A stretch of DNA of 64,000 nucleotides from CBDDFV01 sp965227335 (GCA_965227335.1 CBDDFV010000012.1:496001-560000), one strand, 5' to 3'; counted from the stretch's first letter, positions 8,700-17,254 are shown. The notes: generated from the letters alone by a model not told the origin. Numbers and translations: made by a program.

Positions 8700-9893
8700 A
8701 TGATGCTGCATTCGCTTCGCTCCGCCGCGCTCGCGGCTGGTCTCGCCCTGATCGCCACGACCGTCGCTGCTGCTGATCCCGCGGCCACGGCCCTGCTCGA
8801 TCGCGCGGCCGAGGCCGCCCGGGGCGTGACCAACGCCATCTACCAGGCGACCTACGTCACGAAACGCGGCGACCGCGAACGGCAGGTGCGGGGACAGGTG
8901 TTCTTCACCACCCTGCGCGGCGGCGACGATGCGGTCGGCGCGAAGCTCGCCGTCGAGGGCGATCTCACGTATTCGAATCGCACGGAACGGGAGCGTTTCC
9001 ACCTGACCTACGACGGCGACAAATTGCGCCGGCTGAGTTCGATCGATCGGAAGGTCGTCTCGATCACGCCCGCCGCGTCCGCCGGTCTTGCCTCGCTCGG
9101 CACGCCCGGGAAGATGGCCCTGAACGCGTTCGTCGACGAGACCCCCTACGCCGACTGGCGACGTGACGCCGCGGACATCGCCGTGCTGGGATCGTCGGAG
9201 GTCACCGGTGCGGCGTGTACGGAGATCGCCTTCACGTATCCCGAGTCGTCGCGCCGGAGTCGTCTGGTGCTGAGTCTCGGCGTGGATGATCTGCTGCCGC
9301 GCCGGATCGTCGAATCGTCGCGGTCTCAGCGGGGCGATGCGGTGACGAACACGTTGACAGTGACGGATCTGCGGGTGAACACGGCGTTGCCGCCGGGGGC
9401 GTTCAAGCTCGCCCCGCCGGAAGGGTTTGCCGCGCAGTCGAACGATCCGCTGCCGCGTTTCGACCTGCGGCGGGGGGCGGAGATCCCGAACTTCACGCTG
9501 AAGGATCTCGCGGGGAATGAGCACAGTCTGCACGACTACAAGGGTAAGGTCGTGGTGCTCGAGTTCTGGGCGACGTGGTGTCCGTTCTGCCTTCAGTCGC
9601 TGCCGGCGATGAACGAGACCTATCACGAGAAGAAGGACGAGGGTCTCGAGATTCTCGCGATCAACGCCCGTGACTCGAACCAGTCGGATCCGGCGGGCGT
9701 CTTTCGGCAGCAGGGCGTGGACCTGACGTGTCTGCTCAACGGTTCGAACGTCGCGATGTCATTCGCGGTGCAGGGCATTCCCGCGGTGTTCGTGATCGAT
9801 CGTGAGGGCCGTCTCGTCCATTCGCAGTCAGGGTTTTCCGAGGCGCTGCACGCCGAACTCGAACGGGTGATCGACGAAACCCTCGCCCGGTGA
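8700..9893 (+). CDS. LolA-like / TlpA-type thioredoxin fusion protein, exported
   Basis: A 397-aa protein with a signal peptide at residues 1-22. Residues about 30-250 resemble a LolA/DUF2092-like beta-rich domain (outer-membrane lipoprotein-sorting fold: YVTKRGDRERQVRGQVFFTT, FTYPESSRRSRLVLSL). Residues about 260-397 form a redoxin/TlpA domain with the redox motif C294-P-F-C297 in FWATWCPFC and the cis-Pro motif QGIPAVFVID. The combination suggests a periplasmic thiol oxidoreductase or thiol-disulfide reductase attached to a hydrophobic-ligand-binding domain. The ATG at 8700 has GGAAGGA 6 nt upstream; an earlier ATG at 8652 overlaps the pseudogene stop and lacks a ribosome-binding site. The substrate is unknown. 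Confidence 0.88.
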   Translation: MMLHSLRSAALAAGLALIATTVAAADPAATALLDRAAEAARGVTNAIYQATYVTKRGDRERQVRGQVFFTTLRGGDDAVGAKLAVEGDLTYSNRTERERFHLTYDGDKLRRLSSIDRKVVSITPAASAGLASLGTPGKMALNAFVDETPYADWRRDAADIAVLGSSEVTGAACTEIAFTYPESSRRSRLVLSLGVDDLLPRRIVESSRSQRGDAVTNTLTVTDLRVNTALPPGAFKLAPPEGFAAQSNDPLPRFDLRRGAEIPNFTLKDLAGNEHSLHDYKGKVVVLEFWATWCPFCLQSLPAMNETYHEKKDEGLEILAINARDSNQSDPAGVFRQQGVDLTCLLNGSNVAMSFAVQGIPAVFVIDREGRLVHSQSGFSEALHAELERVIDETLAR

Positions 9894-9908
9894 CAGCCTC
9901 GGCCCACT

Positions 9909-11231
9909 TCACGTTGATTCGCGATCGGCGGCCGACTGTGCGTTCGTGATCAGCCGCGCCCCGCGGTTGAACGTCACGTACATCCAGATCCACTCGAACA
10001 GGGTCAGGATCTTGTTGCGGTGGCCGATGAGAAACAGGATGTGCACCACCGCCCACAGCAGCCACGCGAGGCGGCCGCCGAACTCGACGTGGTTGATCTC
10101 GGCCACGGCCCGGTTGCGTCCGATCGTGGCGAGGTTGCCCTTGTCGCGATAACGGAACGGACGTCGGGCGTCGGACTCGCCGGCGACTTCGCGTCGGATG
10201 ATCGACGCGGCGTGCGCGCCGCCCTGCAGCGCGCCCTGGGCGACGCCGGGCACGAGTTCGTCCGAATCGGGCTCGATCTTCGCCGCCGCGAGATCACCGA
10301 CCACGAACGCCTCGGGATGTCCCGGGATCGAGAGGTCGGGTTCGACAATGACGCGTCCCTGGTTGTCGCGTTCGCAGTCGAGCGTCGCTCCCACCGCCGC
10401 GCCGGATACGCCGGCCGCCCACACGATGACCCCCGCCCGGATGGTCTCCGCCTCGTCGTCGCTCCCGTCCGCCGGCTCCAGCGTCAGAAGATCGCCGTCG
10501 ACCTCGCGGACGAAACGGTTGAGACGCAACTCGACGCCGAGCGATTCGAGGTCCCTGCGGGCCCGCGCGGAAAGGTCTTCGGAGAAGCTCGTGAGCACGC
10601 GGGATTCGCCGTCGATCAGAACGATTCGGGCGGACGCGGGGTCGAAACGTCGGTAGGCGCCCTTCAGCACCTGGGCCGCAATCTCCCGGAAGGCCCCCGC
10701 GAGTTCGACGCCGGTGGGCCCGGCCCCCACGATGGCGAAGGTGAGCAGCCGCGCACGCTCCGCATCATCCGCGGCGAGCTCCGCCTGTTCGAAGCGGAGC
10801 AGCACGCGTCGACGGATCTCGATCGCGTCCTCGACGCTCTTGAGTCCCGGGGCGTCGTGGGCCCATTGGTCGTTTCCGAAGTACGTGGTTCGCGCGCCCG
10901 CCGCGATGATGATGTGGTCGTACTCGACGGGGTCGTCACGATCGACCAGCTGCACACGCCGGCGTTCGAGATCGATCGAGGCGACCTCCGCGAGATACAC
11001 GGTGCAGTTGCGCTGGCGGGAGACGATCGCCCGCAGCGGCGCGGTGATATTCGCGGGCGAGAGACCCGCCGTCGCCACCTGGTAGAGCAACGGCTGGAAG
11101 ACGTGATGGTTGCGCCGATCGAAGAGGGTGACGTCGACGGGAGCGCGGCGGAGTTCGCGCACCGCCGCGAGTCCCCCGAACCCGCCGCCGACCACGACGA
11201 CGTGCGGCCGTTTGGCGGCGGCAGGCGTCAT
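9909..11231 (-). CDS. ndh: type II NADH:quinone oxidoreductase (NDH-2)
   Basis: A membrane-associated flavoprotein that oxidises NADH and reduces quinone without pumping protons. The N-terminal FAD Rossmann motif is VVVVGGGFGGLAAV (residues about 11-24), and the second, NAD-binding Rossmann motif is FAIVGAGPTGVELAG near residues 165-180. The C-terminal FAD motif EAFVVGDLAA lies near 310. The last 60 residues contain a hydrophobic, aromatic segment (LAWLLWAVVHILFLIGHR and ILTLFEWIWMYVTF) that anchors NDH-2 to the membrane. Its length, 440 aa, is normal. Its start codon directly abuts the stop of the lipoprotein gene upstream, so the two are probably translated from one message. An NADH dehydrogenase is the best call; a sulfide:quinone reductase is less likely because the two catalytic Cys residues are missing. 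Confidence 0.93.
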   Translation of the reverse strand: MTPAAAKRPHVVVVGGGFGGLAAVRELRRAPVDVTLFDRRNHHVFQPLLYQVATAGLSPANITAPLRAIVSRQRNCTVYLAEVASIDLERRRVQLVDRDDPVEYDHIIIAAGARTTYFGNDQWAHDAPGLKSVEDAIEIRRRVLLRFEQAELAADDAERARLLTFAIVGAGPTGVELAGAFREIAAQVLKGAYRRFDPASARIVLIDGESRVLTSFSEDLSARARRDLESLGVELRLNRFVREVDGDLLTLEPADGSDDEAETIRAGVIVWAAGVSGAAVGATLDCERDNQGRVIVEPDLSIPGHPEAFVVGDLAAAKIEPDSDELVPGVAQGALQGGAHAASIIRREVAGESDARRPFRYRDKGNLATIGRNRAVAEINHVEFGGRLAWLLWAVVHILFLIGHRNKILTLFEWIWMYVTFNRGARLITNAQSAADREST

Positions 11232-11852
11232 TCAGCGTCCGAGCGAGGCCGCCGCCGCGCTCCGGTACGGACCGTCTGCGCCCACTTCACGGATCAGCCG
11301 CACCCAGACCTCGAGGGTCGCGATGGGCGTCGGTTCGGCGACGGGGATGGGCATGGTGAGCATGCGCGGCTCATCGACGGCGCTGCCGATCATGGGTGGT
11401 TCGATGATCGTGAAGAACGCCTGCATGACGTCATCGGTGGTGCGCACGCCGTCAAACTGCCAGAGGTACTGATCGTTGGGGATGTCGGCCTGAACGAAGA
11501 CCAGGACGCCGCCGTCACGGGTGATGGACGGGTTGGCGAGGAAGGGCGGCCCGACGTACGGCGCGTCGGGTTCGAGGACGATGTCGTCATCCACGGCCGG
11601 CGGGGGCGTGCCCATGATCATCTGCCGGCCGTCCGCACCCGGCGGCGGATCGTGCGAGTGCGGCGCGGGATCGCCGGCGGCCGCCTCGTTCGCGGGCGGC
11701 GGGATCGCAGGCGGCGGATTTGACACGAATTCGTCGGCGGCCGGGGCCGTCGCAGGCGACGGCGTGTCGTCATCCGCCGCGGGTCGCGTGCAGCCGGCGG
11801 ACATCACGCCGGCGCCGAGCAGAACAAGGAGGGTGATGGCGCGGGGGATCAT
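11232..11852 (-). CDS. Pro-rich lipoprotein of unknown function
   Basis: A 206-aa lipoprotein. The N-terminus (MIPRAITLLVLLGAGVMSAGC) has a hydrophobic core and a lipobox MSAG-C with Cys21, so the mature protein should be lipidated. Residues about 22-85 are a low-complexity Pro/Ala/Asp linker (PPPAIPPPANEAAAGDPAPHSH). Residues about 90-206 look folded, with PFLANPSITRDGGVLVFVQADIPNDQYLWQFDG, but match nothing that I recognise. The inner ATG at 11852 is chosen because the longer frame would add a basic stretch and hide the lipobox. The gene lies between sucD (41 bp upstream) and ndh (adjacent) in the same direction. Confidence 0.75.
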   Translation of the reverse strand: MIPRAITLLVLLGAGVMSAGCTRPAADDDTPSPATAPAADEFVSNPPPAIPPPANEAAAGDPAPHSHDPPPGADGRQMIMGTPPPAVDDDIVLEPDAPYVGPPFLANPSITRDGGVLVFVQADIPNDQYLWQFDGVRTTDDVMQAFFTIIEPPMIGSAVDEPRMLTMPIPVAEPTPIATLEVWVRLIREVGADGPYRSAAAASLGR

Positions 11853-11893
11853 GGGCGTGGGTCTCGGCAACGTGCGGCTCGGGAGCCGGCGGC

Positions 11894-12856
11894 TCAGGCG
11901 CTGGCGGCGGCGACTTCGACGCCAAGGGCCTTGGCCATGGCGGCGCCGAGGTCGGCGGGGCTGTCGGCGACGTGCACGCCGCATTCGCGCAGCGATTTCA
12001 TCTTGGCGTCGGCGGTGTCGTCCGCGCCGCCGATGATGGCGCCGGCGTGTCCCATGCGTTTGCCCTTGGGGGCGGTCTTGCCGGCGATGAAGGCGACGAC
12101 GGGTTTGGTCATGTGTTCGCTCACCCAGTGTCCGGCGTCGGCTTCATCGGAGCCGCCGATCTCCCCGATCATCACGACGCCGTCGGTGTCGGGATCATGA
12201 TTGAACAGGTCGAGAAGTTCGATGAAGTTGAGCCCTTTGACGGGATCGCCGCCGATACCGACACAGGTCGTCTGTCCCATCCCGAGGGAGGAGGTCTGCC
12301 AGACGGCTTCGTACGTGAGGGTGCCGGAGCGGGAGATGATGCCGACGCCCTTGCCGGTAGGGGCGTCCTTCTTGGCGAGATGGATGTACCCGGGCATGAT
12401 GCCGATCTTGCAACCGCCTTCGAAGCGGGCGTTCGGCCCTTCGCCGGACACGCGTCGCCCGGGCGTGATGACGCCGGGGCAGTTCGGTCCGATGAGGCTG
12501 ACATGCGGGTTTTCATCCAGGATCGCGCGAACCCGGATCATGTCCTGGGTCGGCACGCCCTCGGTAATCGCACAGATGACCTTCACGCCCGCGTCGATCG
12601 CTTCGAGGATCGCGTCGCCGGCGAAGGGCGGCGGCACGAAGATCATCGTCGCGTGGGCCCCGGTGGCCTCGACCGCGTCGGCGACGGTGTTGAAGATCGG
12701 CAGGCCGTGGGCGTCGTGCTGTCCGCCCTTGCCCGGCGTGACGCCGCCCACCATCTGCGTGCCGTAATCGAGGCAGCCCTTCGTGTGAAAGGCGCCGGCG
12801 TCGCCGGTGATGCCCTGGCAGATCACTTTGGTGTCGCCGTCAACAAGAATCGCCAT
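11894..12856 (-). CDS. sucD: succinyl-CoA ligase (ADP-forming) subunit alpha
   Basis: The TCA-cycle enzyme subunit that binds CoA and carries the phosphohistidine intermediate. The CoA-binding Rossmann region starts with QGITGDAGAFHT (residues about 14-25), as in all SucD proteins. The catalytic histidine is H270 in GKRMGHAGAII, and the conserved loop VPPPFAGDAILEA is present. At 320 aa it is about 30 residues longer than the E. coli protein. The ATG at 12856 gives the canonical N-terminus; the frame continues upstream without homology. The beta subunit gene sucC, its obligate partner, is not adjacent, so the pair is split in this genome. A -10-like TATCCT on this strand lies 64-69 nt upstream of the start. 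Confidence 0.95.
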   Translation of the reverse strand: MAILVDGDTKVICQGITGDAGAFHTKGCLDYGTQMVGGVTPGKGGQHDAHGLPIFNTVADAVEATGAHATMIFVPPPFAGDAILEAIDAGVKVICAITEGVPTQDMIRVRAILDENPHVSLIGPNCPGVITPGRRVSGEGPNARFEGGCKIGIMPGYIHLAKKDAPTGKGVGIISRSGTLTYEAVWQTSSLGMGQTTCVGIGGDPVKGLNFIELLDLFNHDPDTDGVVMIGEIGGSDEADAGHWVSEHMTKPVVAFIAGKTAPKGKRMGHAGAIIGGADDTADAKMKSLRECGVHVADSPADLGAAMAKALGVEVAAASA

Positions 12857-12919
12857 CGTTGGATCTCGCTCTGAGCTCGGGTGTGCGACGCGGCCGCGTC
12901 TTTGCGGCCGGCTGCTGCA

Positions 12920-12925
12920 AGGATA
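12920..12925 (-). promoter_or_regulatory. putative sucD -10 element (TATCCT)
   Basis: Read on the minus strand, TATCCT precedes the sucD start by about 64 nt. No convincing -35 is visible, and the call rests on the hexamer alone. Confidence 0.3.
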
Positions 12926-13089
12926 GCCGATCCGCCGGCGACGGTCGTCCCTCGGACGACGGCGGAATGGAACCCGCACGCAGAGGGCTGAACCGGGCCC
13001 GGACGACGGCGTTCGGGCAACCGCCGCGAGGCGCCGGCGGAGCCTGGACGACCCCGCAGGAGGGGGTTGCGGCGGGGGTCGTCGCGTGT

Positions 13090-13117
13090 TTGACGGGCGC
13101 GAGCGTCAGCGTAGGAT
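13090..13117 (+). promoter_or_regulatory. sigma-70-type promoter, MBL-fold hydrolase gene
   Basis: TTGACG (13090-13095), 16-nt spacer, TAGGAT (13112-13117). It predicts transcription from about 13124, a leader of about 50 nt that contains the hairpin at 13138-13159. Confidence 0.6.
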
Positions 13118-13137
13118 GTGTCGTCCGTCACCTCGCC

Positions 13138-13159
13138 CGATCGGGTGAAAACCCGATCG
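13138..13159 (+). promoter_or_regulatory. 5'-UTR hairpin with GAAA tetraloop next to the ribosome-binding site
   Basis: CGATCGGGT-GAAA-ACCCGATCG: nine perfect base pairs closed by a GNRA tetraloop. AAGGAG begins at the next base, and the ATG at 13174 follows 8 nt later. The hairpin could protect the 5' end, or set ribosome access; no ligand-binding riboswitch is recognised. Confidence 0.75.
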
Positions 13160-13173
13160 AAGGAGATTTCCGC

Positions 13174-14097
13174 ATGCTTCCGAAGCGACCCCCCCGGGTG
13201 GGGCAGATCGGGTTTGTCTATTCACCGCCGTTCCGGGTGCAGGGCGTCAGCATCGCCGGCGAGCAGACCGTCGTGCAGGTGCCCGAGCTGGACGTCGTCT
13301 TCGACATCGGTCTCTGCCCGCGCATCGCGCTCGCCTCCCCATATGTTGCGTTGAGTCACGGGCACATGGACCACATCGCGGGGTTGCCGTACTACTTCAG
13401 CCAGCGCGTGTTTCAGCGGATGGGGGTGGGGACATGTCTGTGTCCGGCCGGAATCGCCGGCCCTTTGCAGCGCATGATGGAGTCGTGGGTGGAGCTGGAG
13501 GACCAGCGCACGCCGCACGAGATCGTTCCGATCGAGCCGGGCGACGAGGTCGAGGTCAAGAACAACGTGATGCTGCGGGGCATGGCGGTGAGTCATCGGG
13601 TGCCGGCCCTGGGATACGTGGCGATCGAGCGTCGCAGCAAACTCAAACCCGAGTATGCTGATGTCCCGCAGGAAAAGCTGCGCGAGATCAAGGCGAGCGG
13701 CGAGTCGATCACGCGGACGCTCGAGATTCCGCTGGTGGCGTACACAGGCGACACGGAAATGTGTCCCACGCTGTTCAGCGATGAGTTCGCGCGGGCGAAG
13801 ATCGTCATTGCGGAGTGCACGTTCTTCGAATCCGGACACCACGAGCGCGCGAAGGTCGGGAAGCACCTGCACATCGACGACCTCGCGCGTCTGCTGGACG
13901 TGTGGGAGGCGGAAACCGTGGTCCTCACGCATCTTTCGCGTCGAACCAACCTCGGCATTGCGCGCGAGGTCGTGCAGAAACGACTGACCCCCGCCCAGCG
14001 CGAACGCGTGCACTTTCTCATGGATCACGGCGCGAATCGCGCACGGTACGAAGCGCAGCAGCGCGAGGTCATGGACGCGGAGAGCGCCAAGGCCTGA
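13174..14097 (+). CDS. MBL-fold metallo-hydrolase, RNase Z-like
   Basis: A 307-aa metallo-beta-lactamase-fold enzyme. The metal-binding motif SHGHMDHIAG (HxHxDH form) is near residues 66-75. A second ligand region, the Asp motif AYTGDTE, follows at about 190, and the late His motif VLTHLSRR at about 250. These are the positions used by tRNase Z-type enzymes, and I see no lactonase or glyoxalase signature. A role in tRNA 3'-end processing is possible but unproven, since several RNase Z-like relatives have other substrates. The ATG has AAGGAG with 8-nt spacing and is preceded by a strong 5'-UTR hairpin. A longer reading frame extends into the promoter and is rejected. Confidence 0.88.
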   Translation: MLPKRPPRVGQIGFVYSPPFRVQGVSIAGEQTVVQVPELDVVFDIGLCPRIALASPYVALSHGHMDHIAGLPYYFSQRVFQRMGVGTCLCPAGIAGPLQRMMESWVELEDQRTPHEIVPIEPGDEVEVKNNVMLRGMAVSHRVPALGYVAIERRSKLKPEYADVPQEKLREIKASGESITRTLEIPLVAYTGDTEMCPTLFSDEFARAKIVIAECTFFESGHHERAKVGKHLHIDDLARLLDVWEAETVVLTHLSRRTNLGIAREVVQKRLTPAQRERVHFLMDHGANRARYEAQQREVMDAESAKA

Positions 14098-14208
14098 CCC
14101 GCCGCACCGACATACGCGGAGTGTGTGTGAACTTTCACGTTGTCGTTCTGTTCGTGTCCCGGCGCGCTCGTGCGCGCTCACGTGTCTCGCGTTTCGCGCG
14201 CTTTCCGG

Positions 14209-14237
14209 TTGACGGTCGTGCGCCCGTGTCTTATGTT
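14209..14237 (+). promoter_or_regulatory. sigma-70-type promoter, probably dnaA
   Basis: TTGACG (14209-14214), 17-nt spacer, TATGTT (14232-14237). Predicted start about 14244, leaving a leader of about 145 nt before dnaA. The rest of the 291-bp gap holds a small GTGAA/TTCAC inverted repeat at 14127-14138 and nothing else recognised. Confidence 0.6.
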
Positions 14238-14388
14238 TTTCCCCACGCTCGTATGAGCGCTCGACTGGTGGGAACGTCGGCGTTCAGACGAGCCGTTCCG
14301 TGTTCAGGCGTTTCTTGTTGATCGACGGCGCGACTCCGTCCGCGCGGCGATCTCCTCGGCGGCACTTCTTGGGACAGGTGGGACGCGC

Positions 14389-15822
14389 ATGGTGAGGCCG
14401 GACCCGGAACTCTGGGACGCGATCCATGAGTATCTGAAGACGAACCATGCCGCCATGTGTCGGCACTGGTTTGACGACATCGAACCAATCGAACTCGGCG
14501 GCGGCACCATGTGGCTGCTCGTGCGCGAACCGACGCAACGCGCCTACCTGCAGCGCCGATGTCAACGCGTGTTCGCCGAAGCCACCCAGGCCACGACCAA
14601 CCTGCTGCTCGGCGTTCGGTTCATCAGCGAAGACGACGTGCCCCACATCGCGCGGCTCGCCGCCCAGACGCATGCCCACAACGGGAACGGACACCACCCG
14701 CCCGCCAACGGCGCCGCGAACGGCGCGTCCAACCTCGCAACCAACGGCGCAACCAACGGGGCGGCGTCCAGGGGCGCGTATCAGGACGACATCCTCATCA
14801 GCCCCGACTTCTCGTTCGACCAGTTCGTGGTCGGGCCGGGGAATCGTCTCGCGCACGCGGCGGCGGTCGCCGTCAGCGAGAAGCCCGGGCGCGCCTACAA
14901 CCCGTTCTTCGTGCACGGCGGCGTCGGACTCGGCAAGACCCACCTGCTCCACGCCATCTGCCAGGCCGCCCTCCGCCACACGCCGGACCTCGGCATTCAC
15001 TACGTTCCGTGCGAACAGTTCATGACGCAGTTCATGGAGGCCGTCCAGGCGGGCGAGATGCCGGACTTCCGGCACCGCTTCCGCAACGTCGACATCCTCG
15101 TGATCGACGACATCCACGATCTCGCGAAACGCGACCGCACCCAGGAAGAGTTCTTCCACACGTTCAACGAACTCTACGCATCGGGAAAACAGATCGTCCT
15201 CTCGTCCGACGCCGCGCCGAATGAGATCACCGACCTCGAGGAACGCCTCCGCAGTCGCTTCAACTCCGGCCTCGTGGCGCGGATCGACAAACCCACCTAC
15301 GAAACCCGCGTCGCCATCATCAAGCAGAAGGGTCGGATGCGGAACATCACGATGCCCGATGAAGTCGCCGCCCATATCGCGACGATCCTCGACACGAACA
15401 TCCGCGAACTCGACGGCGCGATCGTCACGGTGGACGGATACGCGGCGGCGCACCAGCGCGAGATCAACCTCGAGACGGCCCGCCTCGCCCTTGAAGGCGT
15501 CGGCGCCGCTATCCCCGGCGCGCAGATCACCATCCAGATGATCCTCGACGCCGTGGCCAGCCACTACGGCATCAAGGTCGGCGATCTGCTCTCGAAACGA
15601 CGCTTCAAGTCCATCGCTCAGCCCCGCCAGGTGGCGATGTGGCTCGCCCGACGACACACCCGTTTCAGCCTCGAGGAGATCGGCGGCTTCTTCGGCGGAC
15701 GCGACCACACCACCGTCCTTCACGCCGTCCGCACGGTCGAGAAGAAGCGAACGGACAACCCCCAGACCGCGGGGGACATCGACGCCCTCGAAGCCCGGCT
15801 CTCACCGCTCGCCACCGATTGA
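14389..15822 (+). CDS. dnaA: chromosomal replication initiator protein DnaA
   Basis: The initiator ATPase that binds DnaA boxes and opens the origin. Domain I is at residues about 1-90, and a low-complexity Asn/Gly/Ala linker (GNGHHPPANGAANGASN) at about 100-125 is domain II. Domain III carries Walker A GGVGLGKTHLL (about 178-188) and Walker B ILVIDDIHDL (about 236-245). Domain IV ends with the DNA-binding signature GGFFGGRDHTTVLHAVRTVEKK. The length of 477 aa is typical. The start is the first ATG after an ACAGGTGGGA ribosome-binding sequence. The next 500 bp carry DnaA boxes and mutM follows, so this is very probably the functional dnaA-oriC locus. Autoregulation through boxes in its own leader is not evident from sequence. 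Confidence 0.98.
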   Translation: MVRPDPELWDAIHEYLKTNHAAMCRHWFDDIEPIELGGGTMWLLVREPTQRAYLQRRCQRVFAEATQATTNLLLGVRFISEDDVPHIARLAAQTHAHNGNGHHPPANGAANGASNLATNGATNGAASRGAYQDDILISPDFSFDQFVVGPGNRLAHAAAVAVSEKPGRAYNPFFVHGGVGLGKTHLLHAICQAALRHTPDLGIHYVPCEQFMTQFMEAVQAGEMPDFRHRFRNVDILVIDDIHDLAKRDRTQEEFFHTFNELYASGKQIVLSSDAAPNEITDLEERLRSRFNSGLVARIDKPTYETRVAIIKQKGRMRNITMPDEVAAHIATILDTNIRELDGAIVTVDGYAAAHQREINLETARLALEGVGAAIPGAQITIQMILDAVASHYGIKVGDLLSKRRFKSIAQPRQVAMWLARRHTRFSLEEIGGFFGGRDHTTVLHAVRTVEKKRTDNPQTAGDIDALEARLSPLATD

Positions 15823-16331
15823 TCGCTCCCGCCCCGACCCGCCGTCCACGATGGTCGGGGCCGTATCTTCCGCCGCGCCTGAACCCCCTCCGGGGACCGG
15901 CGATCGCCACAACCCGACCGCCGTCAGGCTGATGCGCACGCGTGGATAACTTGTCGGCGAGCGCCACCGGCCGTTTCCAATCGCGACTCGAACGTGTGAG
16001 CGGCCCGTGGACAACCGGTTCGTCCGCGGTCGTTTCCCCTGACACGTTGCTCACATTGACAGCAGCTGCGTCGCGGCCGACAGGCAGACGACAGGAAGAT
16101 CACAGGCCGCCCATCGCCGTATCCACTTGAAAACACATGGTTTCCGCTACTCCTTCGCCGTCTGTCCACCAATCAACAGCCCTCTTAACGACCATCATCA
16201 TGGTTTTAAAGAATATGAAGATCGGAAGCACGGACGGAGCCCGGCGACGCCGCGGAATCTGGACAACTCGTCAGTCATCTCATCAGACGAAATCGATAGC
16301 CGGTGATCTTCGTGTGGATAACTTGTGGGAA
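15823..16331. other. putative chromosomal replication origin (oriC)
   Basis: A roughly 500-bp gene-free region between dnaA and mutM. It has one perfect DnaA box, TGTGGATAA at 16313-16321, and a near-perfect one, CGTGGATAA at 15941-15949. Both are followed by CTTGT, giving a shared GTGGATAACTTGT core. Weaker boxes: CGTGGACAA (16006-16014), GTATCCACT (16119-16127), CTGTCCACC (16162-16170) and TCTGGACAA (16258-16266). The stretch 16171-16230, including TTTTAAAGAATATG, is the most AT-rich in the region and could be the unwinding element. dnaA-adjacent position plus box clustering is classic for bacterial oriC. GC-skew inversion could not be computed here. Confidence 0.82.
15831..15861 (+). terminator. 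hairpin just after dnaA, possible terminator
   Basis: GCCCCGACC and GGTCGGGGC form a perfect 9-bp stem with a 13-nt loop, starting 9 nt after the dnaA stop. No U-tract follows, so it could be a weak terminator, an mRNA-end stabiliser or part of the origin. Confidence 0.5.
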
Positions 16332-17189
16332 TCAGTCCCGGCGGCGGTTCGGCTGACAGTCGGGACACCAGACGGTGGTCCGCTGACCGAGCGACGCCTG
16401 TCGGAGGGTTGCGCCACAGATGACGCACGGGGATCCGGCCCGACCGTACACGGCGTGACGACCCTGGAACCCGCCCGGATCGTCCCGGCCGTTGCGGTAG
16501 TCGCGGATCGTCGAGCCGCCCGCCTCGATCGCCTCGGCCAGGATGTCCCGCAGCGCAGCGTGGAGACGCCGGACGGCTGTCGACGCGAGCGTGTCCGCCG
16601 GCCGGCCCGGATGGACGCCGGCCCGGAAGAGGGCTTCGTCGGCGTAGATGTTGCCGACACCGGCGATCCGGGCCTGGTCCAGCAGCACGGTCTTGACGGG
16701 ACGTCGTGTCGAGGCCAGAGCCGCCGTCAGATCGTCTTTCGTGATTGAGGCCGCGTCGGGCCCGAGTTGACGCCAGCGTCGTGAGAGGAGCGTCTCCGGA
16801 CTCTCAAACGTCCACACGCCGCCGAACCGGCGCGGGTCGCGAAAGACCAGGCGGCCGCCCTCGCGCTCGAGACGCCAGACGACATGGACATGATCGGTCC
16901 GGGGCAGGCGTCGGCCGGCCGGGACATGCAGGAGCTGGCCCGACATGCCGAGATGAACGCAGATGACCCGGCCCCGCCGACCGACGATCGCGAGCTGCTT
17001 GCCACGCCGTTCGAGCCGGTCCACGACATCGCCGACAAGCAGGGCGTCGCGAAGCCGCCGACTTCGAGCCGAGGACGGCGTCGGCCGCACGACATCCGGG
17101 CGATGCACGCGGGCCTGGCGGATGGCGCGGCCGACGAGCGGCGCCAGCAGCGAACGACGGAGGGATTCGACTTCAGGAAGTTCGGGCAT
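16332..17189 (-). CDS. mutM: formamidopyrimidine-DNA glycosylase
   Basis: A base-excision-repair glycosylase/AP lyase that removes 8-oxoguanine and FaPy lesions. The N-terminus MPELPEVESL puts the catalytic Pro2 and Glu3 in place, and the conserved Lys is K64 in RRGKQLAI. The H2TH segment (DQARIAGVGNIYADEALF) lies around residue 180. The C-terminal zinc finger has all four Cys (C255, C258, C275, C278). The length of 285 aa is standard. Its stop codon is at the right edge of the oriC candidate and it is transcribed toward dnaA. No clear promoter or ribosome-binding sequence was found before its ATG. Endonuclease VIII is excluded by the E3-containing PELPEVE start plus this finger form, though a close relative is possible. 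Confidence 0.96.
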   Translation of the reverse strand: MPELPEVESLRRSLLAPLVGRAIRQARVHRPDVVRPTPSSARSRRLRDALLVGDVVDRLERRGKQLAIVGRRGRVICVHLGMSGQLLHVPAGRRLPRTDHVHVVWRLEREGGRLVFRDPRRFGGVWTFESPETLLSRRWRQLGPDAASITKDDLTAALASTRRPVKTVLLDQARIAGVGNIYADEALFRAGVHPGRPADTLASTAVRRLHAALRDILAEAIEAGGSTIRDYRNGRDDPGGFQGRHAVYGRAGSPCVICGATLRQASLGQRTTVWCPDCQPNRRRD

Positions 17190-17254
17190 CGATCGGGGGC
17201 CGACAGCGGGCGGCGACGGGGGACGGCGGTCGGACTGAATCCCGGACGGATCCG

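Larger units (their letters stand above)
12857..13173. other. divergent intergenic region between sucD and the MBL-fold gene
   Basis: About 317 bp with promoter-like signals for both directions and a 5'-UTR hairpin, listed separately. No gene is supported: the reading frame that enters from the right-hand gene lacks a start signal and homologous sequence here. Confidence 0.65.

Noticed and set aside
10020..11723. 567-codon plus-strand frame opposite ndh and the lipoprotein gene
   Set aside because: No domain, no ribosome-binding site, and it crosses the start and stop of two well-supported genes.
14284..15723. 479-codon antisense frame to dnaA
   Set aside because: DnaA is certain, and the antisense frame has no homology-like motif.
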